The notes beneath the pieces were generated by a model. It was not told where the DNA came from, made no database searches, and saw only the letters and a program-made list of their open reading frames with translations. A stretch of 64,000 bases of DNA, from contig NZ_OY729424.1 in NCBI RefSeq assembly GCF_963422335.1, positions 4,278,001 through 4,342,000 on the forward strand, written 5' to 3'. The stretch's first letter is position 1; every line of letters begins with the position of its first letter. Below are positions 11,081-21,825 of this stretch, one piece after another. The position numbers were made by a program, and so were the translations under genes. The DNA comes from an uncultured Roseateles sp. (GTDB taxonomy: Bacteria > Pseudomonadota > Gammaproteobacteria > Burkholderiales > Burkholderiaceae_C).

Positions 11081-12154
11081 ATGAAAATTCACGTCATGTC
11101 CGCCTGGACCCTGCTGGCGCTGGAGGCGCTGTTCGTGCTGTCGCTCGCGCTGCAGAGGAATATGGGTGACGATGCGGCCGGCCGCGGCATGGCCACCGGC
11201 TTTGCGATGCTGCTCGCCCCCATCGTGCTGGGCGCCGCGGCCCTGCTCTGGTGGGGCAGCCGCGGCGGACCGGCCGTGGCCTGGTGGCTGGGTTTTTGCA
11301 TCGTCGCCTCGCCTCTGGCCTACACCGCCGTCAATTTCTCGACCGGCATGCTGAAGAAGATCGACCGCGGCCTCTGGCGCGCCCAGCAGGGTCGTTTCGA
11401 CGACGCCCGACTGACCGAGCTGGCCCAGGCGATCGATGCCCAGGACATCGCGGCCATGCAGCCCCTGCTGGCCGCCGGCCCGATCGACTGGGCCGCACGC
11501 GACCGCTGGGGCCGCACCCTGCTCGGCCACGCCATCGATCGGGCGCTGTCCGAGGACATCAAGACCGACCGCACCGAGTTCGTGCGGCTGCTGCTCGAGG
11601 CTGGCGCACCGGCGGCGGCCAATGTGCTCGTCGCCGAGGCGGGCATGGCCTCGACCAGCGCCCACAACCTCGTCTACCACCTGTACGGCGTGCACAACCC
11701 GAATGCCATGGCCGTGCTGGATCTGGTGCTGGCCGCGGGGGCCAGCGCGGACACCGTGGACGAAGATGGGCGGCCGATCTACTTCTCCACCTACACCGGG
11801 TTGCCCGCACTGGAGATCCTGGCCCGGCACGGCGCCGACTTCACGCGCCTGGACCCGCGCAGCGACCGCCTGCAGCACAACGCACTGATGAGTGCGGTAT
11901 CGATGCAGATGTGGGCCGCGGCGCGCTTCTTCCTGTTGCAGGGCTTGTCACCCGACTACATGGCGCCCGACGGGCAGAGCATGCGCAGCCTGCTTGCCGA
12001 GGCCGACCCGCCCGGCAGCAGCTACTACGGCGAGGACGAGATCGCCCACACGGCCTTCATCGCCGAATTGCGCCAACACCCGCCGCCCCCAGGCCGGCCA
12101 TCAGCTGTCGACCCTGGAAGCCACGGCGCTGGCGCCGCAGCAACTGGAGGATAG
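11081..12154 (+). CDS. Membrane-anchored ankyrin-repeat protein (3' end probably frameshifted)
   Basis: 357-residue protein as read. Three hydrophobic segments lie in the first ~90 residues ('LLALEALFVLSLAL', 'GFAMLLAPIVLGAAALLWW', 'WWLGFCIVASPLAYTAVNF'), followed by a soluble region with degenerate ankyrin-like helical repeats such as 'DWAARDRWGRTLLGHAID' and 'EFVRLLLEAGAPAAANVL'. These are protein-interaction modules. After the C5 run at 12086-12090 the annotated frame turns into low-quality sequence ('HPPPPGRPSAVDPGS'), while the +1 frame keeps strong GC3 and protein-like sequence to about 12210. The true C-terminus is therefore doubtful. No specific function can be assigned. Confidence 0.7.
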   Translation: MKIHVMSAWTLLALEALFVLSLALQRNMGDDAAGRGMATGFAMLLAPIVLGAAALLWWGSRGGPAVAWWLGFCIVASPLAYTAVNFSTGMLKKIDRGLWRAQQGRFDDARLTELAQAIDAQDIAAMQPLLAAGPIDWAARDRWGRTLLGHAIDRALSEDIKTDRTEFVRLLLEAGAPAAANVLVAEAGMASTSAHNLVYHLYGVHNPNAMAVLDLVLAAGASADTVDEDGRPIYFSTYTGLPALEILARHGADFTRLDPRSDRLQHNALMSAVSMQMWAAARFFLLQGLSPDYMAPDGQSMRSLLAEADPPGSSYYGEDEIAHTAFIAELRQHPPPPGRPSAVDPGSHGAGAAATGG

Positions 12155-12228
12155 CGAGCCCACGGCGTTGTGGCAGGTGATGCAGGACTTTGTGGCGTGG
12201 CAGCCAGGCGCTGGCCGCGGCGGGCTGA

Positions 12229-13038
12229 TCAGGTGCGCTGGTAGCTCGGCTTGCCCGCGAACAGCCCGTCGCCGGCGCGCACGCAGTTGCGTCCGGCCGC
12301 CTTGGCGGCATACAGCGCCACATCGGCGTCGTGGATCAGGTGGTCCACCGTCACATGCTCGGGCCGCATCGCCGCCACACCGACGCTGATGGTCACCGAG
12401 ACCGAGCGGCCCTCCCAGTCCAGCGACAGGCGCTCGATGCAATCGCGCATGCGCTCGGCCACGTCGATGGCGCCCAGCGGGTCGGTCTGCGGCAGGAAGA
12501 CGATGAACTCCTCGCCACCGAAACGGGCCAGTACATCGGGCTGGCGCAGGATGTCCAGCAAGGCCTCGGCCACCGCCCTGAGCATGGCGTCTCCACACAG
12601 ATGGCCGAACTGGTCGTTGATGTTCTTGAAATGGTCCACGTCCAGCAGCAGCATGGCCGCGGCGGTGTCGTAGCGCTGGGCACGCGACCATTCGCGCTCC
12701 AGCAGATCGAGAAAATGCCGGCGGTTGTAGATCCCGGTCAGGCCGTCACGGGTGGCCAGGCGCCGCATCTGGCCGTGCTCGGTGTCCAGATGGCTGACCA
12801 GGCTCATGCAGGCATAGCCCAGCAGCGGCGTGATCACCAGGCAGCAGATGCTGGAGAACAGCGCCGCCAGCCAACGGTCGCCCTGGCCGATCAGGCTGAT
12901 GGCCAGCTGTGCCACGCCCACGGCACCGGCCCAGGCGACGCCGGTCAGCAGGGCAGTGGAGCGCACCACACCCAGGCGCAGCACCAGGCGGCTCAGCCAG
13001 GGCAGCCAGACGGGCGGTGCGGATTTGGGAGGCTGCAT
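12229..13038 (-). CDS. Membrane GGDEF diguanylate cyclase
   Basis: 269-residue protein that should make cyclic di-GMP from two GTP. Two hydrophobic helices in the first ~90 residues anchor it, and the GGDEF domain follows ('ATRDGLTGIYNRRHFLDLLE' to the C-terminus). The active-site motif is 'GGEEF', and the metal-binding 'DVDHFKNINDQFGH' is intact. An inhibitory I-site RxxD ('RQPD') sits exactly five residues before GGEEF, so product inhibition is expected. There is no periplasmic sensor domain of size. Its 3' end faces the 3' end of the ankyrin gene. Confidence 0.93.
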   Translation of the reverse strand: MQPPKSAPPVWLPWLSRLVLRLGVVRSTALLTGVAWAGAVGVAQLAISLIGQGDRWLAALFSSICCLVITPLLGYACMSLVSHLDTEHGQMRRLATRDGLTGIYNRRHFLDLLEREWSRAQRYDTAAAMLLLDVDHFKNINDQFGHLCGDAMLRAVAEALLDILRQPDVLARFGGEEFIVFLPQTDPLGAIDVAERMRDCIERLSLDWEGRSVSVTISVGVAAMRPEHVTVDHLIHDADVALYAAKAAGRNCVRAGDGLFAGKPSYQRT

Positions 13039-13118
13039 GCAGATGCCGGCCCCGGGCCGGAAGTGGCGAATATGACAAGAAGTCTATTCGACCACGGGCC
13101 GCCGCGCAGCATCCGTTG

Positions 13119-14735
13119 TCAATGCGCCCCGCCGGCATCAGCCGGCGCCGCACCGACCCTGGGCGGACGCTTGGTCAGCCAGATCATCGCGATCAGGCAC
13201 AGGAACAGCCCCGCCGAGCCGAGGAAGATGTCGTCGGCTGCGCGGGTGAAGGCCTGCTGGTCGATCAGCCGGTTGACCTGCAACAGCCCCTGTTCGGGGC
13301 TGAGCCCCGCAGCGCCGAGCTTGGCCAGCATGTCGGTCGTCACCGGATCACCCAGGGCCAGTCTCTCGGTCAGATGGGCGTGGTGCAGCGCGGCGCGGCT
13401 CTCCCACAGCGTGGTGGCAATCGAGGTGCCCATCGCGCCAGCGGTGATGCGCACGAAGTTGGACAGGCCGGCGGCAGCCGGCATCCGGTCGGGCGTCAGG
13501 CCAGACAGGGCAATCGTCGTCAGCGGAATGAAGAACAGCGCCATCGCCGCCCCCTGCAGGATGGTGGGCACCATGATGCTGGCGAAGTCGGTCTGGGTGG
13601 TGAAGTTGGAGCGCATCCACAGCACCAGGGCAAAGCCGATGAAGGCCATGCTGCCCATCAGCCGCGGGTCCATGCGCGAGACGTTCTTGCCGACGATGGG
13701 CGACATCAGGATCGCCAGAATGCCCACCGGTGCCAGCGCCATGCCGGCGGTCGTCGCCGTGTAACCCATGTATTGCTGCAGCCACAGCGGCAGCAGCACC
13801 ACATTGCCGAAGAACAGGCCGTAGGCGATGGACAGCGTGATGACACCGAACAGGAAGTTGCGGCGGCCGAACAGGCGCAGATCCACCACCGGATGCTCGT
13901 CGGTCAGCTCCCAGACCACGAACACGGCAAAGCCGACCAGGGCGACAACGCCCAGGATGACGATCATCTCGGACTCGAACCAGCTCTCTTCCTTGCCCTT
14001 GTCCAGCATCACCTGCAGCGCCGCCACCCACAGCACCAAGAGGGCCAGGCCCACCGAGTCGATCGGCAGCTTGCGGATGACGGTCTCGCGCTTGCGGTAG
14101 ATGCTCCAGGTCAGGCCGGCGGCCAGCAGGCCCACCGGCACATTGATGTAGAAGATCCAGGGCCAGGCGACGTTGTCGGTGATCCAGCCGCCCAGCAGCG
14201 GCCCGACCACCGGCGCCACCAGCGTTGTCATGCCCCACAGTGCCAGCGCCGTGCCGGCCTTTTCGCGTGGGTAGCTGGAGAGCAGCAGGGTTTGAGACAG
14301 CGGAATCATCGGCCCGGCGACCAGGCCCTGCAGCACGCGGCAGGCGATCAGCATCTCCAGCGACATGGCGAAACCGCACAGCCAGGAGGTCAGCACGAAC
14401 AGCAGCACGCTCATCGTGAACAGGCGCACGGCGCCGAAGCGCTGCGTCAGCCAGCCGGTCAGCGGCACCGAGATGGCATTGGCCACGCCGAAGCTGGTGA
14501 TGACCCAGGTGCCCTGGTTCGGACTGACGCCCAGGTCACCGGCGATCGCTGGCAGCGAGACATTGGCGATGGACGAGTCCAGCACATTCATGAAGGTCGC
14601 CAGCGACAGCGACAGCGTGCCCAGCACCAGGGCCGTGCCGGCCAGGGGCTTGAGCGCCGGCGCTTGAGGCGCAGACGGCGCGGGCGGCGCAGGTGGGGGT
14701 GCCGGAAGGTCGCCGGCAGCGATGGCGTCGGACAT
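13119..14735 (-). CDS. emrB: DHA2 family MFS drug exporter (EmrB/QacA type)
   Basis: 538-residue, 14-TM inner-membrane antiporter forming the pump of a tripartite efflux system. Family features are 'FMNVLDSSIANVSLPAIAGDL' in TM1 (split here as the D-x-S-I-x-N-V signature), 'WVITSFGVANAISVPLTGWL', and the motif C region 'PVVGPLLGGWITDNVAWPWIF'. The gene starts 8 bases after the emrA-like stop and is the last gene of a MarR-NodT-EmrA-EmrB operon, so it should export toxic organic compounds across both membranes. Confidence 0.94.
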   Translation of the reverse strand: MSDAIAAGDLPAPPPAPPAPSAPQAPALKPLAGTALVLGTLSLSLATFMNVLDSSIANVSLPAIAGDLGVSPNQGTWVITSFGVANAISVPLTGWLTQRFGAVRLFTMSVLLFVLTSWLCGFAMSLEMLIACRVLQGLVAGPMIPLSQTLLLSSYPREKAGTALALWGMTTLVAPVVGPLLGGWITDNVAWPWIFYINVPVGLLAAGLTWSIYRKRETVIRKLPIDSVGLALLVLWVAALQVMLDKGKEESWFESEMIVILGVVALVGFAVFVVWELTDEHPVVDLRLFGRRNFLFGVITLSIAYGLFFGNVVLLPLWLQQYMGYTATTAGMALAPVGILAILMSPIVGKNVSRMDPRLMGSMAFIGFALVLWMRSNFTTQTDFASIMVPTILQGAAMALFFIPLTTIALSGLTPDRMPAAAGLSNFVRITAGAMGTSIATTLWESRAALHHAHLTERLALGDPVTTDMLAKLGAAGLSPEQGLLQVNRLIDQQAFTRAADDIFLGSAGLFLCLIAMIWLTKRPPRVGAAPADAGGAH

Positions 14736-14743
14736 GGCGGAGC

Positions 14744-15985
14744 TCAGCCCTGGCGGGCGGTCTTGGCGGGGGCCGCGGCCTTGGCCGAGCCGGCATGCAG
14801 ACGGATGATGCGCGCCACTTCCGCGTCGGCCTGCAGCTCGGCGCGGTCAAACACCGCGGTCTGGCTGGCAGGGGCGCTCGGGTTGGCCTCGGCCAGGGCC
14901 TTGCCCTCCTGCGAGGCCACGTCGACCGTCACCACGGTGGACAGGCCCACGCGCAGCGGATGCTCGGCCACCTCCTTGGCATCCAGGCTGATGCGCACCG
15001 GCACGCGCTGCACGATCTTGATCCAGTTGCCGGTGGCGTTCTGCGCCGGCAGCACGGCAAAGGCCGAGCCGGTGCCTGCGCCGAGGCCGGCGACCTTGCC
15101 GTGGAACTCGACCTTGCTGCCGTACTGGTCGACCACGACCACGGCCGGCTGGCCGATGCGCAGCTTCTGTAGCTGGCTCTCCTTGAAGTTGGCGTCAACC
15201 CAGGACTGGCCCAGCGAGACCACGGCCATCAACGGCGCGCCGGCCGGCACACGCTGGCCCAGCTGCACATTGCGCCGCGCCACCCAGCCATCGACCGGCG
15301 CCGGCAGCACGCTGCGCTGCACGGCCAGATAGGCTTCGCGTACCTTGGAGGCGGCGCGCTGCACATTCGGATGCTCCTGCACATTGATGCCATCGGTCAG
15401 CACCTGGTTGGAGGCCAGCTGGTCGCGGGCAGCCTGCACGGCCGACTGTGCGGCGGCAACGGCGCTGCGCGCGGTGGCCACGGCGGCGGTGGCGTGTTGA
15501 TACTCTTCCTTGCCGACGGCACCGGTGGCCACCAGCGGCGCACGGCGCTGGGCGTCGTCCTGGGCGCGGGCCAGCTCGTTCTGCAGACGGGCCAGATCGG
15601 CCTCGCGCACGGCGACCTGCGTCTGCAAGGTGGTGTTGCCGGCAAACAGCGTGCGCACCTCGCGCACCGTCTGCGCCAGCTGGGCCTCGGCCTGCTCCAG
15701 CGCGATGCGGGCATCGGCCTGGTCCAGGGTCACCAGCGGCTGGCCGGCCTTGACGAAGTCGGTGTCATCGGCATGGATGCTGCGCACCGTGCCGCCGATC
15801 TGCGGCGTGATCTGCACCACATTGGCCTGCACATAGGCGTTGTCGGTGCTCTCGAAATGCCGGCCGTGCAGCCAGTGGTAGGCAAACCAGGCCAGCAGGG
15901 CCAGGGCCACGAGGATGGCGATGCTGAGCAGCGCCCGGCCACGTGTGCGAGCCATGCGGGCCATCTTGGAGGTGTCTGTAGTCAT
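14744..15985 (-). CDS. emrA: HlyD-family membrane fusion protein (EmrA type)
   Basis: 413-residue periplasmic adaptor linking the EmrB-type pump with the outer-membrane channel. It has a short cytoplasmic N-terminus, one TM helix ('ALLSIAILVALALLAWFAYHW'), a biotinyl-lipoyl half ('VQANVVQITPQIGGTVRSI'), a coiled-coil hairpin (about residues 95-215), and the second lipoyl half with a beta-barrel ('APVDGWVARRNVQLGQRV'). ATG 15985 was chosen because the preceding 37 codons of open frame have no family similarity. A second possible Met lies seven codons in. It is co-directional with nodT and emrB. Confidence 0.93.
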   Translation of the reverse strand: MTTDTSKMARMARTRGRALLSIAILVALALLAWFAYHWLHGRHFESTDNAYVQANVVQITPQIGGTVRSIHADDTDFVKAGQPLVTLDQADARIALEQAEAQLAQTVREVRTLFAGNTTLQTQVAVREADLARLQNELARAQDDAQRRAPLVATGAVGKEEYQHATAAVATARSAVAAAQSAVQAARDQLASNQVLTDGINVQEHPNVQRAASKVREAYLAVQRSVLPAPVDGWVARRNVQLGQRVPAGAPLMAVVSLGQSWVDANFKESQLQKLRIGQPAVVVVDQYGSKVEFHGKVAGLGAGTGSAFAVLPAQNATGNWIKIVQRVPVRISLDAKEVAEHPLRVGLSTVVTVDVASQEGKALAEANPSAPASQTAVFDRAELQADAEVARIIRLHAGSAKAAAPAKTARQG

Positions 15986-16029
15986 CTTGGACTTCGGTGA
16001 GGTGTGGGTTCGGATCGCGTCGGGGCCGT

Positions 16030-17469
16030 TCAGATGGCGGTGGCTTGCCAGCCGCCGCCCAGGGCCTTGATCAGCAGCACATGGCTGTCCAGCCACTGGG
16101 CCTGCACCTCGCTGAGCGCGCGCTGCTGGTTGACCAGAGCCATGTCGGCATTGATGACGGTCAGCGCATTGCCCAGGCCGGCGGCCTGGCGCTGGCGGGC
16201 CAGCTCGCGGGCCGAGGCCACGCTCTGCAGCGCCTGCGCCTGCTGCTGCACCTGGGCGGCCAGCGACTGCAAGCTGCTCAGCGCATCGGCAGACTCATGC
16301 ACGGCACTCAGCACGCGGCTGTTGTAGCTGGCCACGGCGGCATCGAGCTCGGCCACATTGCCGTGCAGCTGGGCGCGCAGGCGGCCGGTGTCGAAGATGG
16401 GCAGGCGCAGCGCCGGGCCGAAACCGCCCTGCAGGCTGCCCGACTTCAACAGATTGTCAAAGCCGATCGCATTGAAGCCGACGAAGGCGGTGAGGTTCAG
16501 GTTCGGATAGAACTGGGCGCGGGCCACCGTCACGTCCTGCGTGGCGGCCTCGACGCGCCAGCGCGCAGCGGCCACATCGGGCCGGCGGCCCAGCAGGTCG
16601 ATACCCAGCGGCGCCTGCGCGGCATCAGCCAGCGAGGCGGGCAATTTGGGCGTGACCGGGGCCAGGCCATCCAGCGCCGCCATCGGCTGGGCACTCAGCG
16701 CGGCCAGCTGGTGGCGCAGCAGGGTGATCTGCTCATTCAGTGCCTGCTGCTGGCGCTTCAGCTCGGGCAGCGGCGTCTGTGCCTGGCGCAGCTCGATCTG
16801 CGTGTCCAGGCCGGCGCTGACGCGCTGGGCAATCAGCTCGGCCGAGCGCTCGCGCAGGCCCATCAGGGTCTGCAGATGTTCGCCCTGCTCCAGCAGCCGA
16901 GCCAGCGCGAGGTAGCCACGCACGACCTGCGTGCTCAGCAGCATGGCCGCGGCCTCGGACTCGGCCTGCGCGGCACGCTGGGTGCCCAGGGCCGCCTGCA
17001 GCTGAGCCTGGTTGCGACCGAAGAAGTCGAAGTCCCAGGACACGCCGGCCTGCAGATTGGCGGTGGTGCGCACGCTGCCCGCGATCGGCGGCGGCACCAG
17101 GCCGTGTTCGGTGTAGCGCTGGCGGGTGGCATCGACGCCCACGCCGGTGACCGGCTTGCCCAGGGCGCCGGCGCCTTCGGCCAGCGCAGAGGCGCGGTCC
17201 AGGCGGGCCGCCGCCACTTGCAGGTCAGGGTTGTTGGCCAGCGTGCGCTGTACCAGGGCGTCGAGCTTGGCATCGCCAAGGGCCTGCCACCAGTTGCTGG
17301 CCAGCTCGGGGGTCCTGGCCTGATCACCAAGGCCCAGGCTGGCGGCCTCGGTGACCTGGGCCTTGGTCGGGATGCTGGGAATGTTGACGCAGCCGCCGAG
17401 CATCAGCACCGCGGCCGACACCACGGCCAGCACAAAAGTCATCGAGGTCAGGGGAGCATGCGTGCGCAT
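16030..17469 (-). CDS. NodT/OprM-type outer-membrane efflux lipoprotein
   Basis: 479-residue outer-membrane factor of the RND/MFS efflux NodT family. It carries a lipoprotein signal with lipobox 'LGGC' (Cys near residue 27) and the duplicated alpha-helical barrel repeats of the TolC fold ('WWQALGDAKLDALVQRTLAN', 'RPDVAAARWRVEAATQDV'). It should form the exit duct for the EmrAB-like pump encoded downstream. It begins 3 bases after the MarR gene stop, and its stop lies 44 bases before the emrA start. Confidence 0.93.
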   Translation of the reverse strand: MRTHAPLTSMTFVLAVVSAAVLMLGGCVNIPSIPTKAQVTEAASLGLGDQARTPELASNWWQALGDAKLDALVQRTLANNPDLQVAAARLDRASALAEGAGALGKPVTGVGVDATRQRYTEHGLVPPPIAGSVRTTANLQAGVSWDFDFFGRNQAQLQAALGTQRAAQAESEAAAMLLSTQVVRGYLALARLLEQGEHLQTLMGLRERSAELIAQRVSAGLDTQIELRQAQTPLPELKRQQQALNEQITLLRHQLAALSAQPMAALDGLAPVTPKLPASLADAAQAPLGIDLLGRRPDVAAARWRVEAATQDVTVARAQFYPNLNLTAFVGFNAIGFDNLLKSGSLQGGFGPALRLPIFDTGRLRAQLHGNVAELDAAVASYNSRVLSAVHESADALSSLQSLAAQVQQQAQALQSVASARELARQRQAAGLGNALTVINADMALVNQQRALSEVQAQWLDSHVLLIKALGGGWQATAI

Positions 17470-17472
17470 GGT

Positions 17473-18000
17473 TCAGTCTTTCTTGTTCGGAGGGGCTTCG
17501 GCCTCGGCGGCCCGGGCGCGCATGACCTCGCCATTGGCGAGCATGCGCTTCAGAAACTGCATCAGCAGCTGCCATTCCTCATGGCTGAAACCGGCCAGAT
17601 GACCGTTCAGCACATCGGCCAGCACACCAGGCACCAGGGCGGCGCTGCGCTGGCCTTCCTCGGTCAGCGCCACATTGACGACGCGGCGGTCCGCACTGGA
17701 GCGCTCACGCGAGCACAGGCCCTTGCGCTCGAGCCGGTCGATCAGCCGGGTCACTGCACCGGCATCCATGTGCAGATCGCGCGCCAGCTCGGCCGGTGTG
17801 CAGGCTCCCAGCTGATGCAGACGCAGCAGCGGTTTCCATTGCGCATGCGTCAGGTCGTAGCTCTCGAGATGTTCATCGGCCTGCTGGATGATGGACTGCA
17901 TCACCTGCTTGATCACGAAGCCGACACTCGGCTCGGGACCGTAGGTCTCTTTCGAGTAGAAGGCGGCGGGAGGAAGGGCCGTCGAGGGCTGGGTTGACAT
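17473..18000 (-). CDS. MarR-family transcriptional regulator of the efflux operon
   Basis: 175-residue winged-helix repressor. The wHTH core is visible from 'LTHAQWKPLLRLHQLG' through 'TPAELARDLHMDAGAVTRLI' (recognition helix) to the wing 'RERSSADRRVVNVALTEEG'. It is the first gene of the minus-strand efflux operon, and the intergenic region upstream contains a perfect 12-base palindrome of the MarR type, so autoregulation relieved by a phenolic or drug ligand is the natural model. An N-terminal extension of about 25 residues ('YSKETYGPEPSVGFVIKQ') is slightly longer than in minimal MarR proteins. Confidence 0.93.
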   Translation of the reverse strand: MSTQPSTALPPAAFYSKETYGPEPSVGFVIKQVMQSIIQQADEHLESYDLTHAQWKPLLRLHQLGACTPAELARDLHMDAGAVTRLIDRLERKGLCSRERSSADRRVVNVALTEEGQRSAALVPGVLADVLNGHLAGFSHEEWQLLMQFLKRMLANGEVMRARAAEAEAPPNKKD

Positions 18001-18014
18001 GCGACGAAATGTAT

Positions 18015-18045
18015 TTGCCTAGGCAACCATTGTCAAGGCAACAAT
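18015..18045. promoter_or_regulatory. Putative MarR operator region
   Basis: A perfect palindrome TTGCCTAGGCAA (18015-18026) lies 15 bases upstream of the MarR start. It is followed by a second copy of its half-site: the direct repeat AGGCAAC occurs at 18021-18027 and again at 18036-18042, 15 bases apart, and the second copy is embedded in an ATTGT-N7-ACAAT inverted repeat (18029-18045). The region separates the efflux operon from the divergent ABC exporter gene, so one repressor could control both. Confidence 0.7.
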
Positions 18046-18110
18046 CTCTTGCCAATTTCGCAATAAAGACCCGAGGCCAACAGCCGCGACCCAAGCCCTA
18101 CACTCATCCG

Positions 18111-19922
<1,812 letters not shown>

Positions 19923-19932
19923 AATCCGCCGC

Positions 19933-20742
19933 ATGACACGCCCCACCCGCTCTCAATACGAAGACTTCATGCGCCATGTGCGCGACACCGGCACGCTGAA
20001 GACCGACCGCACCGGCACCGGCACGACCAGTGTGTTCGGCCACCAGATGCGCTTCGACCTGAACGAAGGTTTTCCGCTGGTCACGACCAAGAAGGTGCAC
20101 CTGAAGTCCATCATCCTGGAGCTGCTGTGGTTTCTGCGCGGCGACGGCAATGCGAAATGGCTGCAGGAACGCGGCGTGACGATCTGGGACGAGTGGGCCA
20201 AGCCGGATGGCGACCTCGGGCCGGTCTATGGCGTGCAATGGCGCAGCTGGCCCACGCCGGGCGGCGGCCATATCGACCAGATCGCCGAGGTGGTGAAGCA
20301 GCTCAAGACGAATCCTGATTCGCGCCGCATCATCGTCAGCGCCTGGAATGTGGCCGATCTGTCGCAGATGGCCTTGATGCCCTGCCACGCCTTCTTCCAG
20401 TTCTACGTTGCCGACGGCAGGCTCAGCTGCCAGCTCTATCAGCGCAGTGCCGATATCTTTCTGGGCGTGCCGTTCAACATCGCCAGCTACGCGCTCCTGA
20501 CCCATATGCTGGCCCAGCAATGCGATCTGGCCGTGGGCGACTTCATCTGGACCGGCGGGGACTGCCACATCTACAGCAATCACAAGGAGCAGGTCGAGCT
20601 GCAGCTGTCGCGTGCGCCCCACCCCTACCCGACTCTGAACATCAAGCGCCGCCCGGCTTCGATCTTTGACTACGCCTACGAGGACTTCGAGGTGCTGGAC
20701 TATCAGCACCACGCGGCGATCAAGGCGCCGGTGGCGGTATGA
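19933..20742 (+). CDS. thyA: Thymidylate synthase ThyA
   Basis: 269-residue classical thymidylate synthase that methylates dUMP to dTMP with 5,10-methylenetetrahydrofolate, generating dihydrofolate. The catalytic Cys is in 'ALMPCHAFFQFYV', with the folate and dUMP-binding segments 'DRTGTGT', 'YGVQWRSW' and 'RRIIVSAWN' intact. Length matches the E. coli enzyme. ATG 19933 is 10 bases after the ABC exporter stop. Its stop overlaps the folA start (ATGA), which couples it to the enzyme that recycles its dihydrofolate product. Confidence 0.97.
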   Translation: MTRPTRSQYEDFMRHVRDTGTLKTDRTGTGTTSVFGHQMRFDLNEGFPLVTTKKVHLKSIILELLWFLRGDGNAKWLQERGVTIWDEWAKPDGDLGPVYGVQWRSWPTPGGGHIDQIAEVVKQLKTNPDSRRIIVSAWNVADLSQMALMPCHAFFQFYVADGRLSCQLYQRSADIFLGVPFNIASYALLTHMLAQQCDLAVGDFIWTGGDCHIYSNHKEQVELQLSRAPHPYPTLNIKRRPASIFDYAYEDFEVLDYQHHAAIKAPVAV

Positions 20743-21227
20743 CGGCTATCGCGCTGATCGCGGCGGTGGCGCGCAATGGCGCCATCGGCCGCGGCAACGA
20801 TCTGCTGTTCAAGCTGCCCGAGGACCAGAAGCACTTCCGCACCACGACGATGGGCTGCCCCGTCATCATGGGCCGGCGTACCTGGGATTCGCTGCCGGCG
20901 CGCTTTCGGCCACTGCCGGGCCGCCGCAATCTGGTCATCACCCGCAATGCACAATGGCGGGCCGAGGGCGCCGAGGCCTTTGGCTCGCTGGACGCCGCGC
21001 TCGCCGCGGTGGCCGACGTGCCCAAGGTGTTCGTGATCGGCGGCGGCGCGCTCTACGCGCTGGCGCTGCCACGGGCCGATGAGCTGCACCTGACCGAGGT
21101 GCAGGCCGAGCCCGAGGGCGACACCTTCTTCCCCGCCTGGGAGCGCAGCCAATTTGCCGAAGTGGTGCGCTTGCCGCGCGAGGCCGATGGCCTGCGCTAT
21201 GACTTCGTGACCTACACAAGAACCTGA
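20739..21227 (+). CDS. folA: Dihydrofolate reductase FolA
   Basis: 162-residue NADPH-dependent dihydrofolate reductase that restores tetrahydrofolate after thymidylate synthesis and is the trimethoprim target. Conserved segments are 'ALIAAVARNGAIGRGNDLLF' with the Met20-type loop, 'MGRRTWDSLP', 'RRNLVITR', and 'FVIGGGALYALALPRADELHLTEV'. The start overlaps the thyA stop by four bases (ATGA). No unusual substitutions suggesting resistance are obvious by eye. Confidence 0.96.
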   Translation: MTAIALIAAVARNGAIGRGNDLLFKLPEDQKHFRTTTMGCPVIMGRRTWDSLPARFRPLPGRRNLVITRNAQWRAEGAEAFGSLDAALAAVADVPKVFVIGGGALYALALPRADELHLTEVQAEPEGDTFFPAWERSQFAEVVRLPREADGLRYDFVTYTRT

Positions 21228-21239
21228 TAGGAGTTGAGC

Positions 21240-21815
21240 ATGTCCGGACATGGATTTCACGTACACGGCCCGCATGACCACGAGATGGAACATGCAGCAC
21301 AACATGACCCCAAGGGCATGGGCGGCCAGCTGGCCGTGATCACCGCCGTGCTGGCCACGGTCGGTGCGATGTTCTCGTACATGGGCGGCGCCACCCAGGC
21401 CAACGCCGGTTTGCTGAAGAACGACGCCGCGATCAAGAAGACCGAGGCCGCCAATCAATGGGCGTTCTACCAGGCCAAGAGCGGCAAGCAGAATCTGGCC
21501 GAGCTGGCCACCGTGGTGGTGGCCGAGGACAAGCGGGCCAAGTACGTCGAAGAGATCGAACGCTACAAGAAGGAGAAGGCCGATATCAAGCTGGCGGCCG
21601 AGAAGCTGGAGGAAGAATCCAAGGCCTTCGACCACAAGAGCGAAGAACAGATGCACCAGCACCACCGCTGGGCACAGGCCACCACGGCGCTGCAGGTCTC
21701 GATCGCCCTGGCCGCCATCGCACTGCTGACGCGCCGCCGCTGGATGGAATGGGCGACCCTGGCCATGGGCGGCATAGGCTTCGTGCTGGGAGCACTGGCG
21801 GGCCTGCACATCTGA
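21240..21815 (+). CDS. DUF4337 family membrane protein
   Basis: 191-residue protein of unknown function matching the DUF4337 layout: a short His-rich N-terminus ('GHGFHVHGPHDHEMEH'), a first TM helix ('LAVITAVLATVGAMFSYM'), a central Lys/Glu-rich coiled coil (about residues 60-140) and two C-terminal TM helices ('TTALQVSIALAAIALL', 'WATLAMGGIGFVLGALAG'). ATG 21240 has a good Shine-Dalgarno (TAGGAG). It lies 12 bases after folA and 10 before exonuclease III, so it appears to be part of the thyA-folA-xth unit. The His-rich tip could bind metal; this is a guess. Confidence 0.8.
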   Translation: MSGHGFHVHGPHDHEMEHAAQHDPKGMGGQLAVITAVLATVGAMFSYMGGATQANAGLLKNDAAIKKTEAANQWAFYQAKSGKQNLAELATVVVAEDKRAKYVEEIERYKKEKADIKLAAEKLEEESKAFDHKSEEQMHQHHRWAQATTALQVSIALAAIALLTRRRWMEWATLAMGGIGFVLGALAGLHI

Positions 21816-21825
21816 GGACCTGACC

